Assembly (NCBI RefSeq): GCF_004327985.1
Contig: NZ_SJDL01000017.1
Coordinates: 32,297 to 96,296, forward strand
Direction of reading: 5' to 3'
Length of the DNA: 64,000 nt
From: Marinobacter halodurans
Lineage (GTDB): Bacteria; Pseudomonadota; Gammaproteobacteria; Pseudomonadales; Oleiphilaceae
Made by a program: the position numbers and the translations under genes
Notes under the pieces: generated by a model
Told to the model about the DNA's origin: nothing
The model's input: the letters and a program-made list of their open reading frames with translations, nothing else
Databases searched by the model: none
Shown: positions 43,518 to 53,177 of the stretch, piece by piece
Layout of the letters: each line of letters opens with the position of its first letter
How positions within the stretch are numbered: the first letter of the stretch is position 1

Positions 43518-45356
43518 TCAGGCTTTTTCAGCCCTTGGATTTTTTGGGTAGTAACGGTCCGGCAGGCGCTCGATGTGGGGGAAGAAGCGCGTGTCCTTGT
43601 AGGGCATCTTCATGAAGCCGGACACGCCCAGCCCGGTGATCTGGTCGACGGCGGACAGGATATCGTCCAGGTACCGGCGGAATTCCGCCTCCCGGTCGGG
43701 ATCCAGCAGCCGGTAGTGGCTGTGGATCTTCAGGTGCCGGGGCAGGGCCTCGAAGATGATCATGCCGGTGTGGTGGATCGTGTTCAGGGCTTCCAGGGCC
43801 TGGATGATGGTGTCCGGCAGGACCAGGAACTCCTCCGGGTCCGGGCCGTCCTCGAAGTAGGAATGGACCCGCGAGTCGTCCTCGATCTCCGGGGCGGCGC
43901 TGACCTCGTAGGGCAACTGCATCTCCGGTGTGATCCGGAAGGGCTGGTCGGGATCGTCCCGGTCGATGTGCAGGGTGTCGCGGGCGTTGAACAGGCAGCT
44001 CTTGAAGATCCCCTGCCGGTAGATGGCCTGGGCCAGACTGACCATGTTGTTCACCGCCGTGACGAACGCGTCCCGCAGCGACGGATCGTGCAGGTTCAGG
44101 GACGTATCGACGTAGATACCCTCGGTTTCCCAGCGAATCGCCAGGCCGCCCTCCACCGGGTACTGGCCGAGTCGGCTCACCGCGGCGAGGAAGGCCTTTT
44201 CGGTTTCCCCCATGCCCTGCATGAAGTTCTTGTAGTAGCGGTCCAGCTGCACATCGTTGACGTCGCTCAGGGTTTCCGGGGCGCCTTCCTCGCGCAGGAA
44301 CGCCTTGCGCGAGCTGTAGACGACCGTATCGATCTCCCGGTCGGAGTGGCGGGTCCAGACGGGCACCATCGGGCTGGGCGGCGAATCCGGCAGGTCGATC
44401 ATGACGGTGCGCGCCATCCGCGGCATTTCCCGGAGGTAGTAGTCACCGGCCTTGCGGCGCGTGTCCGGATCCGGGTCGAGCAGGCCGTCGAGCATACGCG
44501 CAAACTCCATGGGTAACCCCAGCGACGTGGCCGGAATGGCCCGATGGCCGAAGCGGCAGGACTGACCGGAGGCCAGGGCATAGAGCGTCCCGGCGGCGCC
44601 CTGTTCGTCGAAGCGCGGCGACGACAGCCCGCCGTGGAGCTGTTCCTCGCCGATAAAGTAGACGTCTCCCAGGCGCGCGTTGGTCTGCTGGAGGTTATCG
44701 GACATCAGCTCCATGACGTTGGCGGTGACGAACTGCTGGTTGGCGTCCAACTGTGCGTACACGGCAGACCCCCAGTCGATCAGGGCGATGTTCTCGGTCT
44801 CGGCGTCGAAGACGAGATTGGAAGGCTTGATGTCGCCATGGACGATGGGGCGGCCGGCGGGACCGGACTCCAGGCGCAGGTTGCGCAGGATATCGGCCAG
44901 TTGGTCGGCGATGCGCATTACCAGGCGCGGCCGCAGGCGGCCCTCGCGCAGGGACACTTCTTCCAGGTTGATCCCGGGCGCCCGTTCCATCACCAGGATG
45001 GGCTGGTTGCGGGCGCGCTGGAAGGCAATCAGTCGCGGCACGCGGGGGTGCTCGACCTGTTCGAGGATATAGGCTTCATCCTCAAGCCGGTCCTGCAGGT
45101 GCCGGGGCAGGTTGACGCGCGTGAACTTGAAAACGTGCTCCAGGTCACGCGCGCCTTCCAGGGCGAGTCGCCCGGAAAAGACAAAGCCATAGGCGCCCTT
45201 GCCGATCATCTCGATGTCGCGATAGCCCAACTGGCGGAGCTGGTCGGTACACAGCGCCACCCAGTCCTTCAGCTTTTTGGCATCGTCCTGGCTGAGCAGG
45301 TAGATCGACTGCTCTTCCGGGATGTAGAACTGTTGCAGTTGGGCCTGTTGCGACAT
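43518..45356 (-). CDS. Serine/threonine protein kinase next to bkd and ilv genes
   Basis: A 612-residue protein with a eukaryotic-type kinase domain: glycine loop GKGAYG (52-57), lysine K77, HGDIKPSN catalytic loop with H173-G-D175-x-K177 in place of HRD, and DWG (194-196) in place of DFG. All key catalytic residues are present. The C-terminal 300 residues are not recognised and lack membrane helices. It lies 67 bp after the E2 gene on the same strand, separated by an 8-bp-stem hairpin, and before ilvL. A link to branched-chain metabolism is suggested only by position. Confidence 0.87.
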   Translation of the reverse strand: MSQQAQLQQFYIPEEQSIYLLSQDDAKKLKDWVALCTDQLRQLGYRDIEMIGKGAYGFVFSGRLALEGARDLEHVFKFTRVNLPRHLQDRLEDEAYILEQVEHPRVPRLIAFQRARNQPILVMERAPGINLEEVSLREGRLRPRLVMRIADQLADILRNLRLESGPAGRPIVHGDIKPSNLVFDAETENIALIDWGSAVYAQLDANQQFVTANVMELMSDNLQQTNARLGDVYFIGEEQLHGGLSSPRFDEQGAAGTLYALASGQSCRFGHRAIPATSLGLPMEFARMLDGLLDPDPDTRRKAGDYYLREMPRMARTVMIDLPDSPPSPMVPVWTRHSDREIDTVVYSSRKAFLREEGAPETLSDVNDVQLDRYYKNFMQGMGETEKAFLAAVSRLGQYPVEGGLAIRWETEGIYVDTSLNLHDPSLRDAFVTAVNNMVSLAQAIYRQGIFKSCLFNARDTLHIDRDDPDQPFRITPEMQLPYEVSAAPEIEDDSRVHSYFEDGPDPEEFLVLPDTIIQALEALNTIHHTGMIIFEALPRHLKIHSHYRLLDPDREAEFRRYLDDILSAVDQITGLGVSGFMKMPYKDTRFFPHIERLPDRYYPKNPRAEKA

Positions 45357-45372
45357 TCGGGGCTTCTCCAGG

Positions 45373-45394
45373 GCCCCGGCTCAGTGGCCGGGGC
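45373..45394 (-). terminator. GC hairpin between E2 and kinase genes
   Basis: A perfect 8-bp stem (GCCCCGGC / GCCGGGGC) with a 6-nt loop, 30 bp after the E2 stop on the minus strand. No U-run follows, so it may be a partial terminator or an mRNA-stabilising structure; the kinase gene begins 17 bp later. Confidence 0.5.
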
Positions 45395-45423
45395 AACACA
45401 CCATCAGCGGTTATCAGGCCTCA

Positions 45424-47022
45424 TCAGCCGAGATGAAGCAACATGGTTTGCGGTGACTCCAGGTAGCGCTTCCAGAGGTTACTGAAGCGGGCCATGGTGC
45501 CGCCGTCGATGATGCGGTGATCGCCGCCCCAACTGGTGGTCATGATCGCCCGTTCCACCACCTGGCCATGGGCGTCGAAGCGCGGCAGGTGCTGGGTCCG
45601 GCCCAGGGCCACGATCGCCACTTCCGGCGCGTTGATGATGGGTGCGGCGTAGGTGCCGCCCAGCGCACCGATGTTGGAGATGGTGATGGTGCCGCCCTTC
45701 AGGTCCTCCTGGCTCACGCGCCCGGATCGGGCTGCCTCGGTCAGGCGCGCGACCTCATCCGCAATCTCCAGCAGGGTCAGTTGCTCGCAGCCCTTGACGT
45801 TGGGGACGATCAGGCCGACCTTGCTGTCCACGGCCATGCCGATGTTGCACTGCGGCTGGTAGTGGATTTCGGTGACCTCCTCGTTGATCTGGCTGTTGAA
45901 GATTGGATACTCCTGGATCGCCAGCGCCATGGCTTTCATGATGAACGGCATCAGCGTCAGGCGGCTGCCGCGGGCCTCGGCCTCCGGCTTGAGCTGTTGG
46001 CGCAGGGCCAGCAGGTCGGTGACGTCGATGTCCTCACTGAAATTGAAGTGGGGAATGGTCGACGCCGATTCCACCATGCGCTTGGCCATGACCGCCTGCA
46101 TGCCCCGGATCGGTTCGACGCGCACCTCTTTTGGGGCGGTGCCGGCGCGACGGGCCTGGGGCTTGTCTTCCGTGGCTGCTGCAGTGGCGGCCTCGTGAGC
46201 AGAAGGCTGGGGATTTTCCAGGTGGTTCAGCACGTCGGCCTTGAGCACGCGGCCGTCCTTGCCGGTTCCCGGAATGTCGGCCAGCGTCAGCTCGTGCTCC
46301 CGGACCAGGCGCCGGACGGCCGGACTGGCCGGGATGCGCGGGCGTTCGCCGGATTTTGCCGGGGCGGGCGCCTTGCTCGCCGGTGCCGGTTCAGCGGCCT
46401 GGGGGCGGGACTCGGCCCGGGGCGCTTCACTATCCTCCTCCCGGTCACGGGGCACGAACGCGAACAGTGGGGAGTGGACCCGGGCCAGCTCGCCCGCCTG
46501 GTAATACAGCTGGGTAACGCGGCCGGCCTTGGGGGCGGTGATCTCCACCATGGCCTTGTCGGTGGTGACGTCGACCACCGGCTGGTCTTCCTCGATCTCG
46601 TCACCCTCGGCAATGCGCCATTCCACCACTTCGCACTCGACGATGCCCTCGCCGATATCCGGCAGGATAAAGTCCTCGGTCTCGCCGTCGGCGGACGGCG
46701 CGGTTTCGCCCTGGTGTTCGGCTTCGGCGGCCGGTGCGGCCGTCTCCGTCGCCTCGGCTTTTTCCGGTGCCGGGGCGTTGTCGCCGTCCACTTCCACCAG
46801 CTCAAACAGCGGCGCGTGGACCTTGGCGATGTCGCCTTCCTGATGATACAGACGCGTCACGCGACCCTTGTAGGGGGCGGGGATTTCCACCAGCGCCTTG
46901 TCGGTCATGACTTCGGCCACCGGCTGGTCCTCTTCGATGATGTCGCCTTCGCTGACCAGCCATTTGACCAGCTCGCACTCCACGATACCTTCGCCGATAT
47001 CGGGCAGAATAAAATCACTCAT
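45424..47022 (-). CDS. bkdB: Branched-chain 2-oxoacid dehydrogenase E2 (dihydrolipoamide acyltransferase)
   Basis: A 532-residue E2 core. Two lipoyl domains (about 1-80 and 115-195) carry lipoyl lysines K42 and K156 in DKAxVEI; most bacterial BkdB proteins have one. A peripheral-subunit-binding domain follows (PASPAVRRLVREHEL), then the catalytic acyltransferase domain with H502 and D506 in HRIIDGG. Together with E1 it makes branched acyl-CoAs from leucine, valine and isoleucine oxo acids. It follows E1 beta by 26 bp. No E3 gene is in the operon, so the E3 subunit is expected elsewhere. Confidence 0.92.
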   Translation of the reverse strand: MSDFILPDIGEGIVECELVKWLVSEGDIIEEDQPVAEVMTDKALVEIPAPYKGRVTRLYHQEGDIAKVHAPLFELVEVDGDNAPAPEKAEATETAAPAAEAEHQGETAPSADGETEDFILPDIGEGIVECEVVEWRIAEGDEIEEDQPVVDVTTDKAMVEITAPKAGRVTQLYYQAGELARVHSPLFAFVPRDREEDSEAPRAESRPQAAEPAPASKAPAPAKSGERPRIPASPAVRRLVREHELTLADIPGTGKDGRVLKADVLNHLENPQPSAHEAATAAATEDKPQARRAGTAPKEVRVEPIRGMQAVMAKRMVESASTIPHFNFSEDIDVTDLLALRQQLKPEAEARGSRLTLMPFIMKAMALAIQEYPIFNSQINEEVTEIHYQPQCNIGMAVDSKVGLIVPNVKGCEQLTLLEIADEVARLTEAARSGRVSQEDLKGGTITISNIGALGGTYAAPIINAPEVAIVALGRTQHLPRFDAHGQVVERAIMTTSWGGDHRIIDGGTMARFSNLWKRYLESPQTMLLHLG

Positions 47023-47048
47023 GGTTACTCTCCTGTGCTGGAACCGAT

Positions 47049-48026
47049 CTAGAAATCAACGCTTTCCCTGATGGCCTCGTAGACCTTCAGGTGATTGGGC
47101 AGGTGCTCTTTTTCCAGCACCAACGGGAAGGGCGTATCCATCCCGGTGACCCGCGCGATGGGGGATTCCAGATACAGGAAGCAGCGTTCCTGGATGGTGG
47201 CGGCGATTTCGCCGGCAAAGCCGCCGGTCAGCGGCGCCTCATGAGTGACCACCAGGCGACCGGTCTTCAGCACCGATTGCGCCACGGTTTCCACATCCCA
47301 GGGCAGGATGGTACGCAGGTCGATGACTTCGCAGGAGATGCCTTCTTTCTCGGCCTGTTCGACCGCCTGTTCGATCACCTCCATTTGCGCGCCCCAGCCC
47401 AGGACCGTGATATCGGTGCCTTCCTTGACGATCTCGGCCTCGCTCAGCGGCAGCTCGTATTCCCCTTCCGGAACCTCGCCGACCGACGCCCGGTACAGGC
47501 GTTTGGGTTCGAAGAAGAGGGTCGGGTTGGGATCGTGGATCGACGCCAGCAGCAGGCCCTTGGCCTGGTGCGGGTTGCGGGGCACGACGATTTTCAGGCC
47601 GGGGGTGTGGGCAAAGTAGGCTTCCGGCGACTGGGAGTGATACAGACCGCCGGCGATCCCGCCGCCATAGGGCGCCCGAATCGTCAAACCGCCCACGTTG
47701 AACAGGTTGCCGGAGCGGTAGCGGTACTTGGCCGACTCGTTCACGATCTGGTCGAAAGCCGGGAAGATGTAGTCCGCAAACTGGATTTCGGCCACCGGCG
47801 TGGCGCCCTGGGCCGCCAGGCCGTTGGCGAAGCCGATGATGCCCTGTTCCACCAGCGGGGTATTGAAACAGCGGTCCTTGCCGTACTTCTGTTGCAGGTG
47901 GCTGGTGGCCCGGAAGACACCGCCAAAGACACCGACGTCCTCACCGAAACACAGCACCCGGTCATTGGCCGCCATCGCGATGTCGAGGGCATCGTTGATG
48001 GCCTGCAGCATGTTCATCTTGGCCAT
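47049..48026 (-). CDS. bkdA2: Branched-chain 2-oxoacid dehydrogenase E1 beta subunit
   Basis: A 325-residue transketolase-like subunit. Recognisable are [59 protein letters not shown], and [20 protein letters not shown], with the C-terminal domain ending in a typical E1 beta pattern. Together with E1 alpha it decarboxylates branched 2-oxo acids onto ThDP. Its start codon is 1 nt after the E1 alpha stop. Confidence 0.94.
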   Translation of the reverse strand: MAKMNMLQAINDALDIAMAANDRVLCFGEDVGVFGGVFRATSHLQQKYGKDRCFNTPLVEQGIIGFANGLAAQGATPVAEIQFADYIFPAFDQIVNESAKYRYRSGNLFNVGGLTIRAPYGGGIAGGLYHSQSPEAYFAHTPGLKIVVPRNPHQAKGLLLASIHDPNPTLFFEPKRLYRASVGEVPEGEYELPLSEAEIVKEGTDITVLGWGAQMEVIEQAVEQAEKEGISCEVIDLRTILPWDVETVAQSVLKTGRLVVTHEAPLTGGFAGEIAATIQERCFLYLESPIARVTGMDTPFPLVLEKEHLPNHLKVYEAIRESVDF

Positions 48027-48027
48027 G

Positions 48028-49224
48028 TTACGCCCCTCCTTTCTTGGTCTCTGATACCGCGCCGGCGCTCTTCGGATAGGCGTCCGGATACTTGCGGATA
48101 TGCGCCTTCAGCTTCTCGAACTGACGGTTCAGGGACGGAGGGACCTCGTCATACACATCGGTGACGAGGGATTCGAGCGGGGGTGGCGGGCGCTTCTGGG
48201 CGCGCTTCATGGTTTCCAGCACTTCCTTGCGGAGGCTTTCCTGTAGCTGCTTTTCTTCGTCCTCGCTCCACCACTTGTGCTTCATCAGCCAGCGCTGCAT
48301 GCGCAGGATCGGGTCTTTTTCGCGCCAGACCGCTTCCTCATCCTTGCTTCGGTAGCCGGACGGGTCGTCCGAGGAGGAGTGAGCGGCCAGGCGATAGGTC
48401 ATGGTCTCCACCAGCACCGGCCGGTTTTCCTCGACGGCCAGCTTGCGGGCGGCCTTGGTGGCTTCATGGACGGCCAGGATGTCGTTACCGTCGACCCGGA
48501 TGACATCCATCTTGTAGCCATAGGCTCGCGGCGCCACACCGTCGGCGGCAAACTGCTCGGTGGCCGGGGTAGAGATGGCGTAACCGTTGTTACGGCACAG
48601 GAAGATGACTGGCACCCGATGGACGGCGGCCATGTTCAGCGCGGCATGGAAGTCGCCTTCGGAGGCGGCGCCCTCGCCGAAATAGGTGATGGTGCAATGG
48701 CCGTCGCCGGCCAGCTTCTGCCCGTAGGCATAGCCGGTGGCCTGGGGAATCTGGGTGGCCAGCGGAGAGGAGATGGTCATGTAGTTGAGCTTGCTCGATC
48801 CGTAGTGAACCGGCATCTGACGGCCCTTGCCGTAGTCCAGTTCATTGCCGAACAGCTGGTTCATGAACTCATCGATGGTAAAGCCGCGATAGGCCAGGGC
48901 GCCTTGCTCCCGGTACTGCGCCATGATCATGTCGGCGTCGTCCAGGGCGGCGGCACTGCCGATCACGGCGGCTTCCTCACCCGTGCACTGCATGTAAAAG
49001 CTCAGGCGGCCCTGGCGCTGGGCGGCGAGCATGCGCTCGTCCAGTACGCGGGTCATCACCATCGCCTTGTAGATGCGAAGGGCTTTGTCCTTGTCGAGGT
49101 CCGGCTTCTTGCCGCCCTTGTAGAGCGTGCCGTCCTGTTTCAGGAGCTTGAAGGTGGGAATCCGGAATTCCGCACCGTCGGTAAACACCGGAGAGTAAAC
49201 AACCTTGGATTTTGTTGTTGTCAT
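48028..49224 (-). CDS. bkdA1: Branched-chain 2-oxoacid dehydrogenase E1 alpha subunit
   Basis: A 398-residue ThDP-binding subunit. The motif [19 protein letters not shown] and NNGYAISTP hold the ThDP-magnesium site, and the segment [16 protein letters not shown] contains the phosphorylation-loop serines that BCKDH kinase modifies in animals. ATG 49224 follows AGGAAGAGG; an upstream in-frame extension of 30 residues lacks family similarity. It is the first gene of the E1 alpha-E1 beta-E2 operon. Confidence 0.94.
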   Translation of the reverse strand: MTTTKSKVVYSPVFTDGAEFRIPTFKLLKQDGTLYKGGKKPDLDKDKALRIYKAMVMTRVLDERMLAAQRQGRLSFYMQCTGEEAAVIGSAAALDDADMIMAQYREQGALAYRGFTIDEFMNQLFGNELDYGKGRQMPVHYGSSKLNYMTISSPLATQIPQATGYAYGQKLAGDGHCTITYFGEGAASEGDFHAALNMAAVHRVPVIFLCRNNGYAISTPATEQFAADGVAPRAYGYKMDVIRVDGNDILAVHEATKAARKLAVEENRPVLVETMTYRLAAHSSSDDPSGYRSKDEEAVWREKDPILRMQRWLMKHKWWSEDEEKQLQESLRKEVLETMKRAQKRPPPPLESLVTDVYDEVPPSLNRQFEKLKAHIRKYPDAYPKSAGAVSETKKGGA

Positions 49225-49635
49225 AGTCCTCTTCCTGGGGTAATGGCTTGAGGAACAAAATGCCCCTTGTGAGGGCACCGTTGTCAGTTGAGCTTTCTCC
49301 GACCGCAGGTGCATGGGCCATACGGCGTCCTCACACTCTGACCATCAGGATAGCTCTTATACGCCCGCGCATCGGGTTTGGGTAAAACCGTCTGGACGGG
49401 CGCGAAGTTGACCTTAACGTAAACTGCGAGATTTGGACAGACTTTAAACGCGACATGATTGCCGGTGTCGGGTGAGCCCTGCGCAGGGCAGCGTTTCTAC
49501 AAGCTCAACCATGATGATCAGGGGTATCTCCTTGATGCGTTGTTTCTTCCGATCTGCTGCAGTGGCACCCCATGACCATAGAGGCTACGCTTTTTGTTGC
49601 TTGAAAGGGACTTGAATTGCTATAAGGACGCTGAC
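49225..49635. other. Divergent intergenic region between bkd operon and WYL regulator
   Basis: About 410 bp with promoters expected in both directions. It contains ATTTGGACAG (49431-49440), followed by TTTAAAC (49443-49449); the same 10-mer recurs before cas3. No gene, repeat or RNA is otherwise visible. Confidence 0.5.
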
Positions 49636-50598
49636 TTGAGCCGTTTCGACCGCATTTACCGTATACACGATATTCTCCGCAGTGCCCGTCATCCCGTACC
49701 TATGCGTCGATTTACGCAGGCGCTGGAAGCCTCCCGCAATACACTCACCCGCGACTTTGAATATCTGCGTGACACCTTGGGTGCGCCGCTGGTCTATAAC
49801 CGCGAGCGCAACGGTCACGAATACGATCCTGAGGCGCCGGTATTCGAACTGCCCGGCTTCTGGATGAATCCCGGCGAACTCTATGCCCTGTTGGCCTGTG
49901 AGCAATTGCTGGAGGCTGTCCAACCCGGGATGATGGCGCACCGGTTGGCCCCATTGAAAGAGCGCATTCGTCATCTGCTCGGCGAAACGGGCCATGATGC
50001 AGAGCGCATCAGCGAACGCATCCAGGTTCAGCCTATGCAGGTGCGCAACTCGGCCCGACGGGTTTTTGACCCCGTGGCTGAAGCCACGCTTTGCGCCAAA
50101 GTGTTGGACATCAGTTATCACGGCCGCTCGAACGCGAGCGCGACCCGGCGCCGTGTTCACCCTCAGCGCCTGCTCCATTACCGCTCAAACTGGTACCTGC
50201 TGGCTCACTGTGAGCAGGCCGCAGCCCTGCGTCTTTTTTCGCTCGACCGAATCTCACACCCCGACATCCTCGATGAAGCGGCTATCCCGGTGGCTGCCGC
50301 TGACCTGGATGCGTACACCTCCTCCAGCTTCGGCATATTCGGTGGCGAGCCAAAGGGCATCGCCCACCTGAGGTTTTCGGACCACGCCGCACAGTGGGTT
50401 GCCGATGAGCAGTGGCATCCGGACCAGAGTGGTGAGTGGCGGAGCGATGGCTTCCACCTGGAAGTCCCATACGCGGACACGCGGGAACTGGTGATGGATA
50501 TCCTGCGCTATGGGGCGGATGTGGAGGTGATGGGGCCGGGGGAATTGAGGGACGAGGTGGTTGAGCGGGTAAGAAAGATGGCTGGCCTGTACTGTTAA
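49636..50598 (+). CDS. WYL-domain transcriptional regulator adjacent to cas genes
   Basis: A 320-residue regulator. The N-terminus SRFDRIYRIHDILRSARHPV followed by helix-turn-helix residues LEASRNTLTRDFEYLRD forms an HTH_11 domain; the WYL ligand-binding domain lies at about 130-220, with RSNWYLLAHC. A C-terminal WCX extension follows. TTG 49636 is the start: AAGGA lies 8 nt upstream and MSRFDR fits the family. WYL proteins next to CRISPR-Cas genes have been shown to repress them in Synechocystis (Sll7009), so control of the downstream cas operon is inferred; the gene is 81 bp from cas3 and on the same strand. Confidence 0.9.
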   Translation: MSRFDRIYRIHDILRSARHPVPMRRFTQALEASRNTLTRDFEYLRDTLGAPLVYNRERNGHEYDPEAPVFELPGFWMNPGELYALLACEQLLEAVQPGMMAHRLAPLKERIRHLLGETGHDAERISERIQVQPMQVRNSARRVFDPVAEATLCAKVLDISYHGRSNASATRRRVHPQRLLHYRSNWYLLAHCEQAAALRLFSLDRISHPDILDEAAIPVAAADLDAYTSSSFGIFGGEPKGIAHLRFSDHAAQWVADEQWHPDQSGEWRSDGFHLEVPYADTRELVMDILRYGADVEVMGPGELRDEVVERVRKMAGLYC

Positions 50599-50679
50599 TT
50601 TGGACAGTGGTGCGGGGATTGGTGCAGTAGCCAATGTAGGCTCACTAGCATGTTTTAAACTTTGCGAGGCAGGTGTCGT

Positions 50680-53160
50680 TTGAAGAATACAAAGTATATG
50701 GCCCACAAACGGCAAACTGACGGAGCTGACCAATCAGTGTACGAGCACCTGCAGGAAGTCGGTGACCTTGCTGAAGAGTTTGCTCGGAAGATAGGCCTAG
50801 AAGGTGCGGGACGACTGATTGGTCTCCTACATGATTTCGGGAAATACAGTTCACAGTTTCAGAACTATATCAAATCGGCAACAGGCGATTACGACAGGGA
50901 TGATGACGATTACGTCGATGCAGTTTCACTGAAAGGAAAGATTGATCACTCCAGTGCGGGAGCTCAATGGCTGTGGAAGAAAATGAGGGTGTTTGGCGGT
51001 GCTGGTCAGGGAGAGCTCTGCGGTCAGATACTCGCGCTCTGTATAGCTTCCCATCATAGTGGCCTGATTGATTGTGTCGACCGGAACGACAGGCTTGTTT
51101 TCAGCGAGCGAATGGCAAAGCCTGAAGCAAAAACCCATGTTTCGGAATGCGATGCCAGCGCAGACAAGGAGCTTATTGAGCAGATCAAGGCTTTGGCGGA
51201 TGTTGGGTTGGTAAAGGAATTGTTTGGCAAGCTCCAGAATCTTGCTGATTTCGACAGAGGAAGGCGCGAGGGTTTCACGATCGCCGAACATTTCAGAATC
51301 GGCTTCCTGACTCGCTTTCTGCTCAGTTGCTTGATTGATGCCGACAGACTGAATAGCGCCGAATTTGAAATGCCGGAAAGAGTTGTCGAGCGTGAAGCCA
51401 GGGTAGGTAATCAATCATGGCCGATAGCGATTGGCCGGCTGGAGGAAAAGTTGGCGCTCTTGTCGGCTAGGAACCATGTTGATGAACTTCGAAGCGAAAT
51501 ATCAGAAAACTGCCGGTCTCGAGCTGCAGGTAAGCAAGGCATATACACATTGACAGTCCCGACAGGTGGTGGGAAAACCTATGCCAGCCTGAGGTATGCA
51601 CTGCATCACGCCCAGAACCACGGTCTGGACCGGATTATCTACATCATTCCTTATACGTCCATCATTGAACAAAACGCCCAGGCGATCAGGGATCTAATTG
51701 AGCGTGATTCCGATGACTTTCCCTGGGTGCTGGAACACCACTCGAACCTGGAGCCGGAGCAACAAACATGGCAGAGCAAACTGGTTTCAGAGAATTGGGA
51801 CGCACCGATTGTTCTGACTACCATGGTGCAATTTCTGGAGACCTTGTTTAGTGGGGGAACCCGGAGTGTTCGTCGGCTCCACCAGCTCGCAAACACTGTG
51901 CTGGTCTTCGACGAAATACAGACCTTGCCGGTTAACTGCGTCCACCTGTTCTGCAATGCGGTGAATTTTCTGGTGGACCATTGTCGCACCACGGCTGTTT
52001 TGTGTACGGCGACTCAGCCGCTTCTGAACCAGTTGAGGAATCCGGACCAGGGCCAGCTTGTTATCCCCGATGATAATGAGCTGGCGGGCAATGTTGCTGA
52101 GAGCTTTGAGGCCCTTAGCCGGGTTAATATCGACAACGCATGCAAGCCGGGCGGTTGGTCACTGAATGAAGTTTCCGAGTTAATTATGGAGCAGTACCAG
52201 ATCGTCGGCAGTTGCCTACTGATCGTGAATACCAAAGCCTGGGCCAAGTCGGTTTACGAAGCCTGTAAGGAGCATGTGGGCTCAGAGGCTCTGTTTCACC
52301 TGAGCACGAACCAGTGCCCCGCCCATCGCAAGCAAATGTTTGGCGTGATTCGATCCCGTCTTGACGAGGGGTTACCGGTTCTCTGTGTTAGTACGCAGCT
52401 TATAGAAGCCGGGGTTGATATAGATTTTGCCTGCGTTATCCGTTTTGTAGCTGGGCTAGATTCGATTGCCCAGGCTGCCGGAAGGTGCAATCGAAATGGC
52501 CGATTGAAAGATGATGCCGGCAACCTGCGAAAAGGGCATGTGTATGTCGTTAACCCGGATCATGAAACCACCGGCATGCTTGAGGATATTCAGGTAGGTA
52601 AGGAAATGGCCCACCGGGTGCTGTCAGAGGCACATGACGACTTTCTCGCGCCAGCAGCAATGAATCGATATTTTGAATATTACTTTTTCAACCGGGCTGG
52701 TGAAATGGCTTATCCGTTGACGGCCAAACAGGTGGGGAGAGAAACAAGCATTTTGAATCTGCTGAGCGCAAATTGCGGCTGCAATGCCGAGTATCCCGGA
52801 CGTGCGGGACGAATACCTCTCATGAAGCACTCTTTCCAAGAGGCAGCAAGACAGTTTAAGGCGATTGATGCACCCACTGAGGGGGTCATCGTGCCATACG
52901 GAGAAGGCATTGCACTGATTAACGATCTGTGCGGTATAGGGAAAGAGTTTGATCCGGGAACCTACTACCGAAGGCTTCGTGATGCACAGCAGTTCAGTGT
53001 CAATCTGTTTCCGAACGTGTTTACGAAACTGCGGGAGGTGGGGGCACTACATGAAATTCAGGAAGGCTACGGTATCTATTATCTGAAAGAAGAACATTAT
53101 AGCGAAGCTTTTGGCGTGAGCGCCGAAGTGGTGGCCAGCCATTCATTTCTGAGCGTGTAG
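50680..53160 (+). CDS. cas3: Type I-C Cas3 helicase-nuclease
   Basis: An 826-residue effector that unwinds and degrades target DNA after Cascade binding. The HD nuclease has H51-D52 in LLHDFGKYS, further His in DHSSAGAQWL and SHHSG. The helicase has Walker A TGGGKT (295-300), DEIQ (411-414) and a C-terminal RecA domain with STQLIEAGVDIDF and QAAGRCNR. The start TTG 50680 gives TKYMAHKR, which matches the family's YYAHS start; ATG 50698 is an alternative. First gene of the cas operon. Confidence 0.96.
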   Translation: MKNTKYMAHKRQTDGADQSVYEHLQEVGDLAEEFARKIGLEGAGRLIGLLHDFGKYSSQFQNYIKSATGDYDRDDDDYVDAVSLKGKIDHSSAGAQWLWKKMRVFGGAGQGELCGQILALCIASHHSGLIDCVDRNDRLVFSERMAKPEAKTHVSECDASADKELIEQIKALADVGLVKELFGKLQNLADFDRGRREGFTIAEHFRIGFLTRFLLSCLIDADRLNSAEFEMPERVVEREARVGNQSWPIAIGRLEEKLALLSARNHVDELRSEISENCRSRAAGKQGIYTLTVPTGGGKTYASLRYALHHAQNHGLDRIIYIIPYTSIIEQNAQAIRDLIERDSDDFPWVLEHHSNLEPEQQTWQSKLVSENWDAPIVLTTMVQFLETLFSGGTRSVRRLHQLANTVLVFDEIQTLPVNCVHLFCNAVNFLVDHCRTTAVLCTATQPLLNQLRNPDQGQLVIPDDNELAGNVAESFEALSRVNIDNACKPGGWSLNEVSELIMEQYQIVGSCLLIVNTKAWAKSVYEACKEHVGSEALFHLSTNQCPAHRKQMFGVIRSRLDEGLPVLCVSTQLIEAGVDIDFACVIRFVAGLDSIAQAAGRCNRNGRLKDDAGNLRKGHVYVVNPDHETTGMLEDIQVGKEMAHRVLSEAHDDFLAPAAMNRYFEYYFFNRAGEMAYPLTAKQVGRETSILNLLSANCGCNAEYPGRAGRIPLMKHSFQEAARQFKAIDAPTEGVIVPYGEGIALINDLCGIGKEFDPGTYYRRLRDAQQFSVNLFPNVFTKLREVGALHEIQEGYGIYYLKEEHYSEAFGVSAEVVASHSFLSV

Positions 53161-53177
53161 AACGCGGGAGTTGCAAC

